Source: Gracilaria domingensis (Eukaryota; Rhodophyta; Florideophyceae; Gracilariales; Gracilariaceae). Taken from it: DNA of 64,000 nt. Shown piece by piece: positions 20,704-33,225 of the stretch. Under the pieces are notes generated by a model that did not search any database, was not told the origin of the DNA, and worked only from the letters and a program-made list of their open reading frames with translations. The stretch is taken from positions 1 through 64,000 of the forward strand of contig VCMS01000072.1 in assembly GCA_022539475.1 (NCBI GenBank). Direction: 5' to 3'. Within the stretch, counting starts at the first letter, position 1. Every line of letters starts with the position of its first letter. Position numbers and translations under genes: made by a program.

Positions 20704-21560
20704 TCTTATCGACGTACGTGAATACAGTTAATTGCATTTCGTAAGCAGAAAAATGAAATTGTGCTATATTTGGATGATGCTTACCCTTATGGGTTTCATT
20801 GGTGTATCGATGAGAAAATTGAATACACCGAAGAGAGAGCAACCAAAATACATCTTATCGCTGTATTCAGAAAGCAAATAATTTCAGTAGGGCAGAGTTT
20901 CGCTGTTCTTCAGTACTGGTTTTTAGTGCAGTGACAGGCAAACCATTCGGCCGCGGCGCGAAGCGCCATTTGCGATCGAAGGCCTCTTTTTTCTTCTTTC
21001 CTGGTAATGGTTTATGATAAAAAAATTTCTAATATTTGGAAGTTCCGAGAAAACCTAGAAACACGGATTCACAGCGATATGGTCTCAACTTCTTCGAAGA
21101 AATGAACTAAATCCCCATATTTTCTAGCACACTAGTGTCTAGAAAAATTAATCCAAAGAGTTAAAATAAATGAAATTATTGAAAGGTGATTGAAGAAAAG
21201 ACGTTTATACACAATTTTTAGGACCATGTTTCGGGAACAAGAACGTTAAAAAAGCAGAAACGTATGAAGTAGCATGACTTCGGAACTACAGATTCTGGAC
21301 TTTATTTTAAATCAAAACTGCTTTAATAATCAAAAGGGTCCAAGCAAAGAAATTAAGAGCCGTAGGGATGAACATCTCTAGAAATGACGTGAAACATACA
21401 GCACAGTTTTTCCAGTAATATGGAACGAGAAAAGAAAACAAGAATTAAAGAAAGAAATGAAATCGAACGAAGAAGTATCGAAAAAAGTGATTCCGAGGAA
21501 TGAATATCTTCACGTGGAGTCGATGAAGCACTCAAGACAAGTTCCAAGTATATCTTCTCT
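20704..21560. other. Intergenic, AT-rich
   Basis: No gene that I can support. Two imperfect copies of a CATCTTATCG...GTGAATACAG / GTATTCAG block lie about 170 bases apart near 20,700 and 20,860. Confidence 0.35.
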
Positions 21561-21657
21561 CTGAGAAGCTGTTGAAGTGCTTCCCGATCACCAAGCGCTT
21601 CAGTAAGCCTATAGAAAAAGCGACATTCACGGCAGGTTGGTACGCTTGATGGATTTC
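21561..21657 (+). pseudogene. RNase H end of an older gypsy pol, left half
   Basis: The plus-strand frame ending at 21,657 reads IHGRLVRLMDF. Across the LTR element, and counting the 5-base ATTTC target duplication only once, it continues at 31,829 as IAKYNYRVRHRP, the usual end of a gypsy RNase H domain. This shows that the 10.2-kb element landed inside an existing retrotransposon. Sequence further left is too decayed to read. Confidence 0.6.
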
Positions 21658-22646
21658 TGTAGAGCAAAACCCTGCGATGAACGCTATGGGAAATCTCCAC
21701 TAGGATGTCCGAGTCCTACTCCCTATGAGGGATAGACTCAGCAGAAGAGCCCTCTGTCCGTACTCGAGTCGAGTGACAAGCCGGGTGTAAGACCGGAGAC
21801 GGTGCCTGGATATACCTACAGAGGTGTAAACAGAGAAGGAATGAGTAACCAAAAGTGGTGAGGAAACCCAGAGAAAGGGGGGGAAAAGGGGAAAGGATCC
21901 GAGATCCCTCCAAGAAAACCAACCTGGAGCGGAGCAAGGCCCGTGCCAACCGGCGGGAACAGGGCCGAAAGCGGAGCGACACACCACAGTGGTGCTGAAA
22001 TGAACCCAATACTGGGGCGGAAACGATACCTAAACCAGGGGAAACAAACAGAAAGAATGTGCCTCACAGGGACACGCCGTGTACAAAACGGAACAAACAA
22101 CAAACAGAAACAACAAACAAAAACAACAATAACAACAGAAATATACCTGGTAAGGGTTCCTAGGTGACCCTGAGGGGATAGTGATGCAAGAACCACACGT
22201 GGTTACCGGCCCGAAGAGGTTGTAAACCTACGAAGGTAGCATGAACTAGAACCAAGCCTTGGGTTGAAGAAGGCGGCCTCAGTTGGTCATTTACTTCGAG
22301 GCTCCAGGGTGCGATCACCCGAGCATATATACTACTACTACAGTAACGACAACTACGGTACACACCTCCCGAGGTCGGTACACGTGGACCACCCACTGTT
22401 AGTGTGCCAGGTACTGCTCAGCGGGGATGGCACAAATATCTACATGCCAGATCCAACACGTGGACTACTACTACATCTACCAATAGGTTTCAATACACAT
22501 TCCACCTGAGAAGGTTCAACAGAATAGTCAAGAATTCTCCCAAGTACTTGGGCCAAAGTTCACATCACAGTGCATCTTCCAACAAGGATTCCATCTTCTC
22601 AGAGCAGTACAATTAGTACCCAAGTACGGGAATGCGTTGTACTACA
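21658..22646 (-). repeat. 3' LTR (left copy)
   Basis: 989 bases, TGTAG...TACTACA on the plus strand. Its length is identical to the copy at 30,835. The pyrimidine tract TATTCCTCTTCTT immediately inside (22,647-22,659) is the complement of a polypurine tract, as expected at the 3' LTR of a minus-strand element. Confidence 0.95.
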
Positions 22647-25600
22647 TATTCCTCTTCTTAGCCGAGGGTGCATACGCCCGAAAGCGGGAACAACCCAACT
22701 TCCACCTCGTACGAAGAGTATCAAACATCATCATCACCGACCGTTCGGTTCCTCACAATCACCATCTTCCGCAAAGCGGCATTCCGCCCTTCAGTACTCC
22801 TCCGCACTGCGGTGCTCCTCTTGTCCTACTCTTTACGAGACTTCTCCTCCTGAGGACACGGGTTTACTACCCGAACAACCAAACCTAGAGCTTCTGTCAT
22901 CAGACATCATTCCGAACTCGGATTCCAACCAATCTTCCCGAACAGGGACAAGACACCACCACAGCTGGGGTTGTCCGAACATCAGTTCCAGAGCTCCTAG
23001 AGCAATCCACGGACCCCTTGAGGGTCCTAACCTGCGAAGGTTCGCATCTCTCACTGCGCGCCGGTTCAAGTTCACTCCACGTCGGGTAGAACCGAATGCG
23101 GGATAATCAACAAACCGGTGACCGGTTCAATCCTTCCAGTCACTGCCCGCATGGGAGTTCCGACGATTACGGCAGAGTCCAGTTTTGCGCAGGGACACTG
23201 TCCTATTGTTTCCCATACGTGGGTGCAACACACCACATGGTTATATCAAACGCAATCCAGTGACTGGGGTTAGCCTCGCATATCTTCCTGAAAAGGCAAT
23301 ACCCAACAGACACAACTGTATACGGTAGTCAAACGTATCCCGACAATGGGTTGATTCTCTAAACACTACCCACATGGGTCCGATTTGATCTCGACAAAGT
23401 TCTGACAGCGGACACATATGACGTCAAACACATGTATTCCATCATGACGGAGATGTGCAACCTCCCTCCATGGGCGTCATATCACTCAACAATGAGCACG
23501 ACACAATTTCCACAACATCCAGATAATGGTGAACCAATTCCAATCCCAAATGGGCGACACAACGATGAGTGGTAGCTTTCGATACTCAACTGCTGAGTTG
23601 TCTTCTCGAGAAATATCCGTTTTGGCGGCGAAGCAGTTTCCAGCATTCCCAACACAGGGCGAAAGAATAACCTGCCCACATTGTGATGTTCCACATTACC
23701 AGTTCTGAGATAGCGCGCAAGAGCGATGCACACCGTCCACGGTACAATTATTCCACAAACACCGACATGAGATAGCGAAAACGCAGGACGCATTCGCAAC
23801 CAAACATCTTCCGAAACGAAGTCACAGCTACCTGCCAAGTTGGTAAAGAACACCGCATACTCGGTTACAACAGCCTGCACTGCATGCCACTTCATCTTTC
23901 ATTACCCTCACGGGTTCTCCAATCACCTTCCTACGACAGGGCTTCTTCACGTATCCACCAGGATTCTTCTTTTCCAAACCCCACCACAGGGTGACATCGA
24001 CAGTTTCCATAACGTCGTCTCCCGAGATTGGGCTTCCCAATACCAAAAACTCGGTTGCCACATAGCACAAAAATCTCTTGTGTGAGCAACGAGAACTTCC
24101 AACAATCTGGATTAATTCCCATCAGGTCCACTTCTCTTCCAAACAACATCTTCTCTCTCCAAGGTTTTCTCCGACATGAACTCTCGCAAGAGATGCATCC
24201 GTTTCAACGGCGTGGCCAATCTTTCTCAAACGGGACAAGTGGCTGTGATTCATTTCAGAACTCACCAACAACGGTTTCGCACCGAAGCTTTCGGTTCGAC
24301 GGCAATGTGCACCGAGAGCCGGGTTTCCCATCAAAAGCAGTGCGTATCGATTCAACCTCACACAACCACTAGGGTCCATTGAACGTTTTCCTGAAACAGG
24401 ACATATACTATATCCATACGGTTGCACTTTCCTCAAACCTTACAATAGGCAGCACAGTACCAACATTGGTAACCAGCAACTTCATCTCTTCCCTTCATGG
24501 GATCCTTCATACCCAATTCTCGGTGATAGTGCAACGCGCGAGACGTTCCTGCACCTCCCCACGTACCCCAAGAACTAAGGTGACTTCCCTTACGGGCTTT
24601 TTCAAATCTTCACGAACTTCTATCCGAAACAGATACACTTCATACACGTTAAATCTCATATGAGAGCTTTCCGGATAATCGGAGTTAACATCGTACACAC
24701 CGATTCCACTCGTGGCTGTTACCCATGATGCAACTCGTTTCGAAACTCACCGATACAGTGCACAGACCGTACTCTCAGGTTAACCAATACTCCTCACCGT
24801 TTAGCCGTATATACAACAAAAAAAACCGACATGCGGGACGTTAACGCCATGCGCAATCCGCACGCACGGCGCTTCAATGAACATTACCCATAGGGTTCAT
24901 CTTTCTCTGAAAGCAAACTCGAAACATACGCACTTTGCGTCAAAACTCTCACAGAGTACCATAAATATAGATTCCGCAACTTTCGGACCATAAGAAGTAT
25001 CACTTCATCTCCAATGAGCATTAAACCGACAAACGGTAATGCCCTCCATCCTATTCAGGAGCTTCTTCATCAACAAGTACCTTGTGCACGGGTAACATGC
25101 ACTCACTGCACTCCCTGCACCGTTGCGACGGTTTGCATCACGTCGCGTTGTCCCAAAATACCTGCGCCAGGTGCCAGAATTCCTAAAATATCCACTTAGT
25201 GGCTCATCCGGTCCATTCGGCACGACAGCAATGCAGTCTGATCTCATTGGCTCTGCACTTCAACACGTGGCGGTGTGCACCACTTCCCTAATGGGCAGAT
25301 ACATACCAAGTGTCCATGTGCACGATCTTCCGATCCCGGAGAGTCCAAGCGCCGTGGCAAGCCAAAAAATTAAATAAATTAATTTGACGCTCTCGCTAGG
25401 GCGGCAATCAGGGTGGTGCATATTACGAAGCATGCACCGGCAACGGTTTGCACTTCAAAAAATTGCATTTTTTTCATCGGCCGCCGGTGCACGCGCGCGC
25501 GCAACCATGCCACATTCCAACGGAACATCTCCCGATCATAGGGCGCTTAATTAAACAACACCGCTGTACTGCAGCGAACCTTCTGAGGTGTTCATCATCT

Positions 25601-27391
25601 CTTCTCTCCCGCAAATGGGACAATCCGACTGCGGGATATCAGCGCACCGACGACGGTTCTTTCTTCAACTAGCCTGCATTCAGGTGACTTAGACTCACAT
25701 TTCACTGCGTGGCGCGTTGTCTTGAAGAACTCAACCCGACTTTTCGGTACTGTAGCCTGCATTACCGACAACAGCGGAGTATTAACATCACGAACCGAGT
25801 TCGGTGAAACCAATGCAACAGAGTACCATCACCGTAGCCACATCAATTCCCGGTAACGGTTTTTCTTTCACACAGACCTTCATAAGGGAACTTGTACTGA
25901 CTCTCCATTGTATGGCGCGACGAATGCATCAGCGTTAACCGAATCTTCGCGGTAGGAGCGAGCATTTCCTAGTGCGGCGGCGAGAGCTCTCAACCAGCGC
26001 AAAGAGGATCACAGCAGCATTCCGTAGACGGATACTCGCGACCTCGACCTTGCTGAGGGTGTCTTATCTGACTTTCTCAACTTCTCTCCCGTACCTATTG
26101 CTTACACAATCCGAGCGTACGGTGCATACGCGACACCATCCGACGCAGCGGAGCTATTCGAACCGAACTTTGGTACTTCCACAGGAACTGCGGAGCGAGT
26201 CTGAACATCATCTTCATCCACCCAGTATGGTTCTAGATCAACATCAAACCTTTCCAAGCGTGGTGCCACATCATACCAACCTTTCACCGTCTGCGGTTAT
26301 TCACCAATAACATAAACCAACTGGTTCAACACCGTGTTCGGGGTAGTTCACGAGCGCGTTGTGCGAGCGAAACCACCCGACATACGGCATGAATTTCCCA
26401 AACGGGACAGCGTAAAACTCGGTGATAACATCCCCAATCAGGATTCGAACTTCAAAAAGACCAGTTCTTGCAACCGATCCAGTTTTCGTAGATTATCCCA
26501 TAGGGCATTTCTTAGAATCGATACCGCCGTGTTCGGTCAGTAGAATATCAGCTCGTGGGTACGAAAGCTTCCAGAAACTGGACCAGACGGCGACGCCGAA
26601 CAAATGAAAAGCGTACCACAGCCACTCCCCCCTTCCTAGGCGGAGCCATCACTGGTGGTGTGAACTCCACAAGAGTGAACAGTATATTCCGTTCACGGAT
26701 TACAAACCCATAGGGTTTGACAAACCATACATTCCAAAACCAATACCATTACCATTTCCAATTGGTGATAAACCTCACAGAGGTATTCCAAACATTACAA
26801 ATCAACTTCACAGAGTGAACCAAATCCATGAATAGACATTCAAAAGTAGAATAACCGTATCCATCGGTACAATCCTTCCAAAGGAGACCAATATCAAAGA
26901 TGAAACTTCAAGTAAACCGAATATTCTCGGGGTAGTCCAAGAATAGACAAACACAGTACAAGACAAGTGTAGTAGAAACCAAATACCAGATCAATGGGAA
27001 CAACTCAGAAAGAGTTCGAGAACAATTCCCACATTGTCAAACATGACAAAAGCATATCAAGCAACACAATCCCATACTTCATGGTCCAGAGACTTCTCAA
27101 ATGAGACGAAACAATCTCCCATGATGAAAAATAAACCGCACCGGCGATGAAACATACCCCGGCAAGTTGGTGAAAGTTTCTACCATTTAAACCAATACAA
27201 AAAATATTCACACAACCCCAGTAGGGTGTCAAACGAAAAAAAAAACAAGCATGCGAGCATCGCAACCCTTCCCTCAATTGGAAACAGACCTTCCACGGAG
27301 AAAGAACCTTCCTACGGTGAGTGAGCAGTGATTTGCTCAGAAATCACAAGAAAAACAATCAACCAACACAAATCCTTACGATAGGAGTCAG
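22647..27391. other. Internal region of the non-autonomous element without genes
   Basis: There is no RT, RNase H or integrase motif in any frame and no long convincing ORF. The stretch is notable for many short perfect inverted repeats such as AACCGGTGACCGGTT (23,113), TGCGAAGGTTCGCA (23,033), AAACCCATAGGGTTT (26,704) and ACCTCACAGAGGT (26,772). It could be an untranslated packaging or RNA-structure region, or degenerate filler. Confidence 0.5.
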
Positions 27392-29349
27392 TCACACACC
27401 CGTGTGGGTTTCGTTTTCAACTTTTTCCTCTTGTGGATCAAGAATTGAAACAGAACATTCCAAAACGTTGACAGTATCTGCAATAACGAGGATAGGTGTT
27501 GGAATAACGCTTTTACTTCCCGGGTGGGGAGCAATATCTACAGCTGTCCCTTCAGCAAAAGGTTTGAACTTGACCAATCCTGCAGGGGCATCTCTTCGAC
27601 ATTGTGGCTCCACAACAGTGACAGCCATCTTTCCACTTCTCAAAACCGTATCTACGGTATCAATACTTCCGACTGGAGTACAAACAGACTTAATCAGGTT
27701 ACGAAACGACACATCCAAGACGTTCTCCCAAAGTTCTGGTGTTAATGCATCATCAACGATTGACTGGTCATCAACGACAGCACTAACGAACCCAGAACCA
27801 GGGTAAACACCGTTCTTCACAGGTTGTACGCGGTAGACATCCAACGCGTTTGGGGCAAAATACCGGTAATCCAGACAAATCTGGAGCGAATTGTCCTTTA
27901 AAGAAACGACACCGACTGGGCTCACACAGAAGGACAAGCACCAGTCGAATCGAACAACGACCGTACGAATGGGACGAAACTCAACTAATTTCTCCCTTTC
28001 AGGGCATTCACCACAGAATACCATAGATTGGTAAGGATCTCAAGCAGTGATCCAGACTTCTCAACTTCTAAACTTCCACACCCACGGCGGGTATCCAATT
28101 TCGCATCCTGTTCAGGAACACATGTTTGCGTACGCGCCCTTACTGAATCAGACTTAGACGTGATGGCATCCGATAAGGAGTTCAAGTTTTCAGCTTCCAG
28201 TTTATTAGACAAGCCGATAACATCGGAAACATCCAGACTAGTGAAAAACGAACCCTGAGGGTGCCAAGTAATCTGACCTACCACTTGTTGGTGTTGTAAA
28301 GTTTGCGCAGAACGCGAGAAATTCGCAACGAGAACCTGAAAAGTTTTTCCGTCCTCGCAAAGAGCAATGCCTCGAGAGATAGCGAGACCATAATTCTCCA
28401 AGAGAGAGGGCAAGTGATGAACCATCACGAGTCCACGTTTCTCTGTCGGGAAAGTAAACCAAGCTTGGGACATGGGAGGAATCCGTACGAGTTGACGGAC
28501 ACGTAACTTCGTTGAACAAGGAACTGGTGAAACACATTGCTGCGCAGGAGGCAACGGAGCCGCGTTTCGTGCGGAGCGCTTCTTCCCCCGTTCCCACGGT
28601 TTTCCAGCAAATGGAACTGACGAACCGTCTACCATCTCTGCCAACGAAAGTCTTGGTTGGATTGACTCCACGTCGAGGTGACAAAAGTCACAACCGAGAA
28701 CAATCGCGGCGGCAAGTTTCTTGCAAACAACAAATTCTACCGATACAACGGTGTTTCCTAAACGAACCATAATTGGTATAATACCTATGGTAACAACTGG
28801 ATGATCATTCGCATCAGCGATTTCCATCAGGGGTCCGTAACGGATACAAGCACGACACTCCTCCGGTAGGAATGATTCCCGAATACATTTGGGCGCAGCT
28901 CCAGTGTCCAGTGGAGCGCCAAGACGAACCATAAGATGGTGGGAAAATCCGAGATCGACGTGAACTTTGTAACTTCTCTTAGAGAGCATCATTACGCGTT
29001 CCTGATGTTTCGGATCAATCTTCCTTATCCAAGGTCGAGCGAGTTGACCCATCTCAGGGTGCCAATCCGATAAGAATAAAGATATCTTCCTAGAAAGGAT
29101 CTTCATCTGGGAGCGAGGCTGGGGGGCCTCAGGTGTCAATGACCTCCGTTCAAAGGCCACCTCTCCCTCGTGGGAGGCTCCCGCAATCAGTGTTTTTGGA
29201 GCAGGTACAACCGAATGAATCCGGTGAAACCCATCCTGGGAAACTGAAAAATCCTCGGTCTTGGGAATGAATCTCTCTACCACATCATGGTTTTGACCCG
29301 CGACAACGTTTGAGTTGTATTCAGGACCATCTCGAAGTATCTTCGCCAG
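27392..29349 (-). CDS. Protease domain and truncated RT of the non-autonomous element
   Basis: The frame follows the gag frame after a single TGA at 29,350. It contains the DTGAAPK protease site within KVHVDLGFSHHLMVRLGAPLD, and CDFC further on. The order and spacing are the same as in the element at 4.2-6.1 kb (KVYADLG, DTGAAPN). A frame change near 28,000 leads into an RT N-terminus (SLQICLDYR, matching WRFCIDYRR in the other element). That stops short of the catalytic YLDD. The remaining 130 residues to 27,392 are unrecognised and may be the old pol C-terminus joined by an internal deletion. Confidence 0.7.
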
Positions 29350-30432
29350 TCAATAGGACACACTCTGAACTCGAGTACTGTCATCAGGCCGGATTGATTC
29401 AAAGTTCCCAGTAATGGTCGACCAATCCCAATTTGGGAGCGTGCACTGCGGTGCAGTATGTCCAAATCCATAACACTTGGAACATATCACCGTGATCGGC
29501 TCGCCATACGAACGAACATGCACTGCGTGCTGCGGCGTCGTGTACCTAATTTCGGGTTTGCTGTACTCATAGGACTCCATTGCAGGAGCAATCTTTCGAA
29601 CCCCAACATGGGTACTTTCACCGTACAAAGCGAGATCATTCTCCATCATCGAAGCCGACTTTTTCGGAACTTCCGGCTTCGGAGAGAACTCAGAATCGTG
29701 AGATGAACCACATTGAGTTTCCAAATCCAAATTGGATGACGATGACGAGTCTGACATGGAAGTCTCCATGTCGGACATGCTCTGAGGAGACTGTACCGAC
29801 TTCCGGTGACGAGCAACAAAACCAGACGACTTGGCATACTTTTCCTTCAATCTCTTTCGAGGACCATGAGCGTGTGAACGGGATCTTTTTCGACTCTTCC
29901 GGAAACAGAGCTCTGTATCCGATGAGTCTGAGGATGAACTTGAATTCAAAGAAGATGATTCAGTATCGGATGCTGAACTCTCATATCGAGCAGATCTCTT
30001 CCGAGGAGAAGCACGGTGCGAACAGGACTTTCGGTTTGTCTTTCGAGAGCCGGAATCGACAACAACCGACGATTCGGGGAAGCCACTCTGGCCACTAGTG
30101 GACTTCTCCAAAGAATCCAAACGCTTACGGGTACGGTTTAACTTAAAATTAAGATCCTCAAAGGAGACTTCTGAGAAACGAAACCACTCAAGAATAGAAG
30201 AAACATCGAGTCACAACTCGCGAATATCTAGAGACACATCTCGGAGGTTGATAACACGAATATCTCGTCTGAGATTCGACAGCATCTCCACCTGGACGGC
30301 CTGACCACGAACCAAACCTCTGGTAGCCGAATCTATCCTGGAGAACCAACTAGTGTCAGTATTCCGACAGTCGGATGCCTCATGAACCACGTGCACAGGA
30401 GCTATACACCATCCGGCTTCTGGAACTGACAA
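29350..30432 (-). pseudogene. gag: Gag remnant lacking capsid
   Basis: An N-terminal coiled-coil remnant at 30,432-30,211 (RRDIRVINLRDVSLDI) matches the corresponding region of the first element's Gag. From 30,120 a Ser/Asp- and Arg/Lys-rich linker runs straight into the zinc knuckle CSKCYGFGHTAPQC (CX2CX4HX4C). The capsid-like domain that separates these parts in the intact homologue is missing. Gag ends at a single TGA at 29,350-29,352, and the protease frame continues in the same phase, so read-through of one codon would join them. Confidence 0.65.
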
Positions 30433-30813
30433 GACGGACCATACTTTCCGAGAGTGTCATGAAACTTCGTCAACACAAATCCCTTGGGGAACAGTTTGCA
30501 AATCCATACTTGAAGAATCGTCAACATCTCCCGGATGGGTCTAATCTTTATCGGTGTCGTCTGATGACAACATAAACCTCGTCAAGATGAACCGAAGATT
30601 CGGTGCGAACGAAAACGCTCACCACAACTTCCGAAAAGCGGAAAACAACAAGAGAATGACTTCAATCAACCGATACTCGGTGTCAATCGAAGTCAATCTC
30701 CCGAAAAGGGGAATCCCTATCTCCAAGATTCCAAACTCAAAATCCCATCTTTCGCCTTACAACCTAGCAACTTTATATTTCACAAAAGAGTACTTCACAA
30801 TTGATGCAATCCT

Positions 30814-30831
30814 TTCTAAGTTGAGAGACCA
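30814..30831 (-). promoter_or_regulatory. Primer-binding site
   Basis: Read on the minus strand the sequence is TGGTCTCTCAACTTAG. It begins three bases inside the 5' LTR, whose inner end is CTCTACA. The initial TGG pairs with the CCA tail of a tRNA. I did not identify the tRNA. Confidence 0.6.
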
Positions 30832-30834
30832 AAA

Positions 30835-31823
30835 TGTAGAGCAAAACCCTGCGATGAACGCTATGGGAAATCTCCACTATGATGTCCGAGTCCTTCTCCG
30901 TATGAGGGATAGACTCAGCAGAAGAGCCCTCTGTCCGTTTTCGAGTCGAGTGACAAGCCGGGTGTAAGACCGGAGACGGTGCCTGGATATACCTACAGAG
31001 GTGTAAACAGAGAAGGAATGAGTAACCAAAAGTGGTGAGGAAACCCAGAGAAAGGGGCGGAAAAGGGGAAAGGATCCGAGATCCCTCCAAGAAAACCAAC
31101 CTGGAGCGGAGCAAGGCCCGTGCCAACCGGCGGGAACAGGGCCGAAAGCGGAGCGACACACCACAGTGGTGCTGAAATGAACCCAATACTGGGGCGGAAA
31201 CGATACCTAAACCAGGGGAAACAAACAGAAAGAATGTGCCTCACAGGGACACGCCGTGTACAAAACGGAACAAACAACAAACAGAAACAACAAACAAAAA
31301 CAACAATAACAACAGAAATATACCTGGTAAGGGTTCCTAGGTGACCCTGAAGGGATAGTGATGCAAGAACCACACGTGGTTACCGGCCCGAAGGGGTTGT
31401 AAACCTACGAAGGTAGCATGAACTAGAACCAAACATTGGGTTGAAGAAGGCGGCCTCAGTTGGCCATTTACTTCGAGGCTCGAGGGTGCGATCACCCGAG
31501 CATATATACTACTACTACAGTAACGACAACTACGGTACACACCTCCCGAGATCGGTACACGTGGACCACCCACTGTCAAGGTGCCAGGTACTGCTCAGCG
31601 GGGATGGCACAAATATCTACATGCCAGATCCACCACGTGGACTACTACTACAACTACCAATAGGTTTCAATACACATTTCACCTGACAAGGTTTAACAGA
31701 ATAGTCAAGAATTCTCCCAAGTACTTGGGCCAAAGTTCACATCACAGTGCATCTTCCTACAAGGATTCCATCTTCTCAGAGCAGTACAATTAGTACCCAA
31801 GTACGGGGATGCGTTGCTCCACA
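30835..31823 (-). repeat. 5' LTR (right copy)
   Basis: 989 bases, TGTAGAGC...CTCCACA on the plus strand. It differs from the left copy by scattered substitutions and has no net length change. It is followed directly by ATTTC, the target duplication. Confidence 0.95.
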
Positions 31824-31828
31824 ATTTC

Positions 31829-33225
31829 ATTGCGAAGTACAACTATCGAGTTCGACACCGGCCGCGTGCTGCGATCGGGAGGCCCCTACTATTTGTCAAG
31901 AATTGATATTGCAGAGAAGGAAGACGCCGGGTACGACGTGGACGAAGTATTGACCGCGTTGGGAAGACCAGAACTTAGCGGAGCTGGAACCATACTTGCT
32001 CAATATAACAACGTTCCTCGGAGGCGTTGCGATCCAGGAGAACAATCCGCGCCTCCGTCTGGCTATTTGCCGCAACGCGAGGAAGTTCATGTTGTGGAAC
32101 AACTCGGTATTCCGGCCGAAGTCAGAGAGCCTCAGAGCCATTACAACGACGTTTGGGCGGCTGGAGGCTCTGCAGATGTGCCAGATGTAATAGGACACTG
32201 GGAAGAGGCCTCTATGAGGAAGATAATACGCGAAAGGTTCTGATGGGCGTCGGTCGACGATGATGTTAAGGACTACGTCAAAGGGTGCAACGAACGGCAG
32301 CGAGCTCAGAACCTCACCGTATACAGAACGATCGTTCGTACCCCCATCACGAGACTATTCGAGAGGTTATCCATTGCTTTTGGTGGCCCATACAGCGTTC
32401 CGAAGGAGGAAAGCGATTTGCGCTGATCGCTGTAGAGCATCTGACGGGTTGGCAGATCCTGATCGCGGTTGAAAACGAGAACTGCGTGTCGCACACTGTA
32501 ATCAAGTTCGTCAAGGAGGAGATCATCAGACCGTTCGGTCCCCCTGAAACGAGTCTCTGATAACGCCAGCTCTTTCCTATCGCGTGCCGTGTAGGAATAT
32601 ATGAAGAAGAAAGGAATAGCTTGGAGGCCCGTGCTGCCGTACGCGCCTATATCTAATGATAGAGCTGAACGGATGGTGGGCTCGATCTCAGAGAGCGATC
32701 AAGAAAATGGGGATGCGCGCATGGATGGATTTGGAGAAGGCTCTGACGAAGGTGACGTGCGGGTACCGTTGACGTTCTCGGAGTGTGGTGGCTCCGTAGT
32801 TAGAACTAATTTATACAATTTCGTACGGTGTGAAACCTCTCATGCTGGCGAACGATACCGTAGCAATACTCTCGAATGCAACGCCGGAGCAGAGGACCTT
32901 TGAGTTGCTAGGCGAAGCGGGAAAGCGAGCAATACAGGTGGTTCGGGGGTTCGTTCCACGTGAAGTGAAGGAAGAAGTGAAGAATTTTGTCGTTGGGGAC
33001 GAAGTAATAGTCGCTCACGGCCTTGAATCCCCGCAAGAAGTGGCCGGCCGGCTTTCGAGTCTTTCTTCTACGGGCCATGCAAGGTCACGAAGGCTGATCA
33101 TCCACGCTACGAACTGGTGTCTGAGCACGGCAGGATGACGAGGAATGCGGTACACGCCCGGAGGCTGGTGCTGTACAAGTGCCGCCCTGGTCACTTCCAT
33201 TCTTAAGGGTGGTCCTGAAGAGACC
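31829..33225 (+). pseudogene. Older gypsy pol, right half, heavily decayed
   Basis: Reading across frame breaks, the order is the end of RNase H (YYLSRIDIAEKEDAGYDVDEV), then the integrase approach (HCFWWPIQRSEGGKRFALIAVEHLTGW, about 32,370-32,450), a second catalytic region (FGPPETSL, with SDNASSF in another frame, near 32,550), the third (YAPISNDRAERMV, about 32,640) and a C-terminal domain (NFVVGDEVIVAHGL; FFYGPCKVTKADHPRYELV; HARRLVLYK) ending at TAA about 33,207. Many frameshifts and stops are present, so it is inactive. The sequence CCCAGGCGGAA just beyond the end recurs near 62,280 on the other strand. Confidence 0.65.

Larger units (their letters stand above)
21658..31823 (-). mobile_element. 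Complete non-autonomous Ty3/gypsy-type LTR element
   Basis: The element spans 10,166 bases between two 989-base LTRs. It is flanked by the 5-base duplication ATTTC at 21,653-21,657 and 31,824-31,828. Its genes run on the minus strand. It keeps parts of gag, the protease and a fragment of RT. It lacks most of the capsid domain, the RT palm, RNase H and integrase. About 4.7 kb of internal sequence has no recognisable gene. Its two LTRs differ at roughly 27 positions (about 97% identity), so it moved relatively recently and must have used proteins from another element. Confidence 0.93.

Noticed and set aside
21700..22196. ORFs of about 95-126 residues repeated at 30,773-31,373
   Set aside because: They repeat because they lie inside the two LTR copies. 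Several frames are open at once, with no domain, so repetition is not evidence of coding.
22647..27391. CRISPR-like array suggested by repeated short palindromes
   Set aside because: The palindromes differ in sequence, have no constant repeat or spacer length, and lie in a eukaryotic LTR element.
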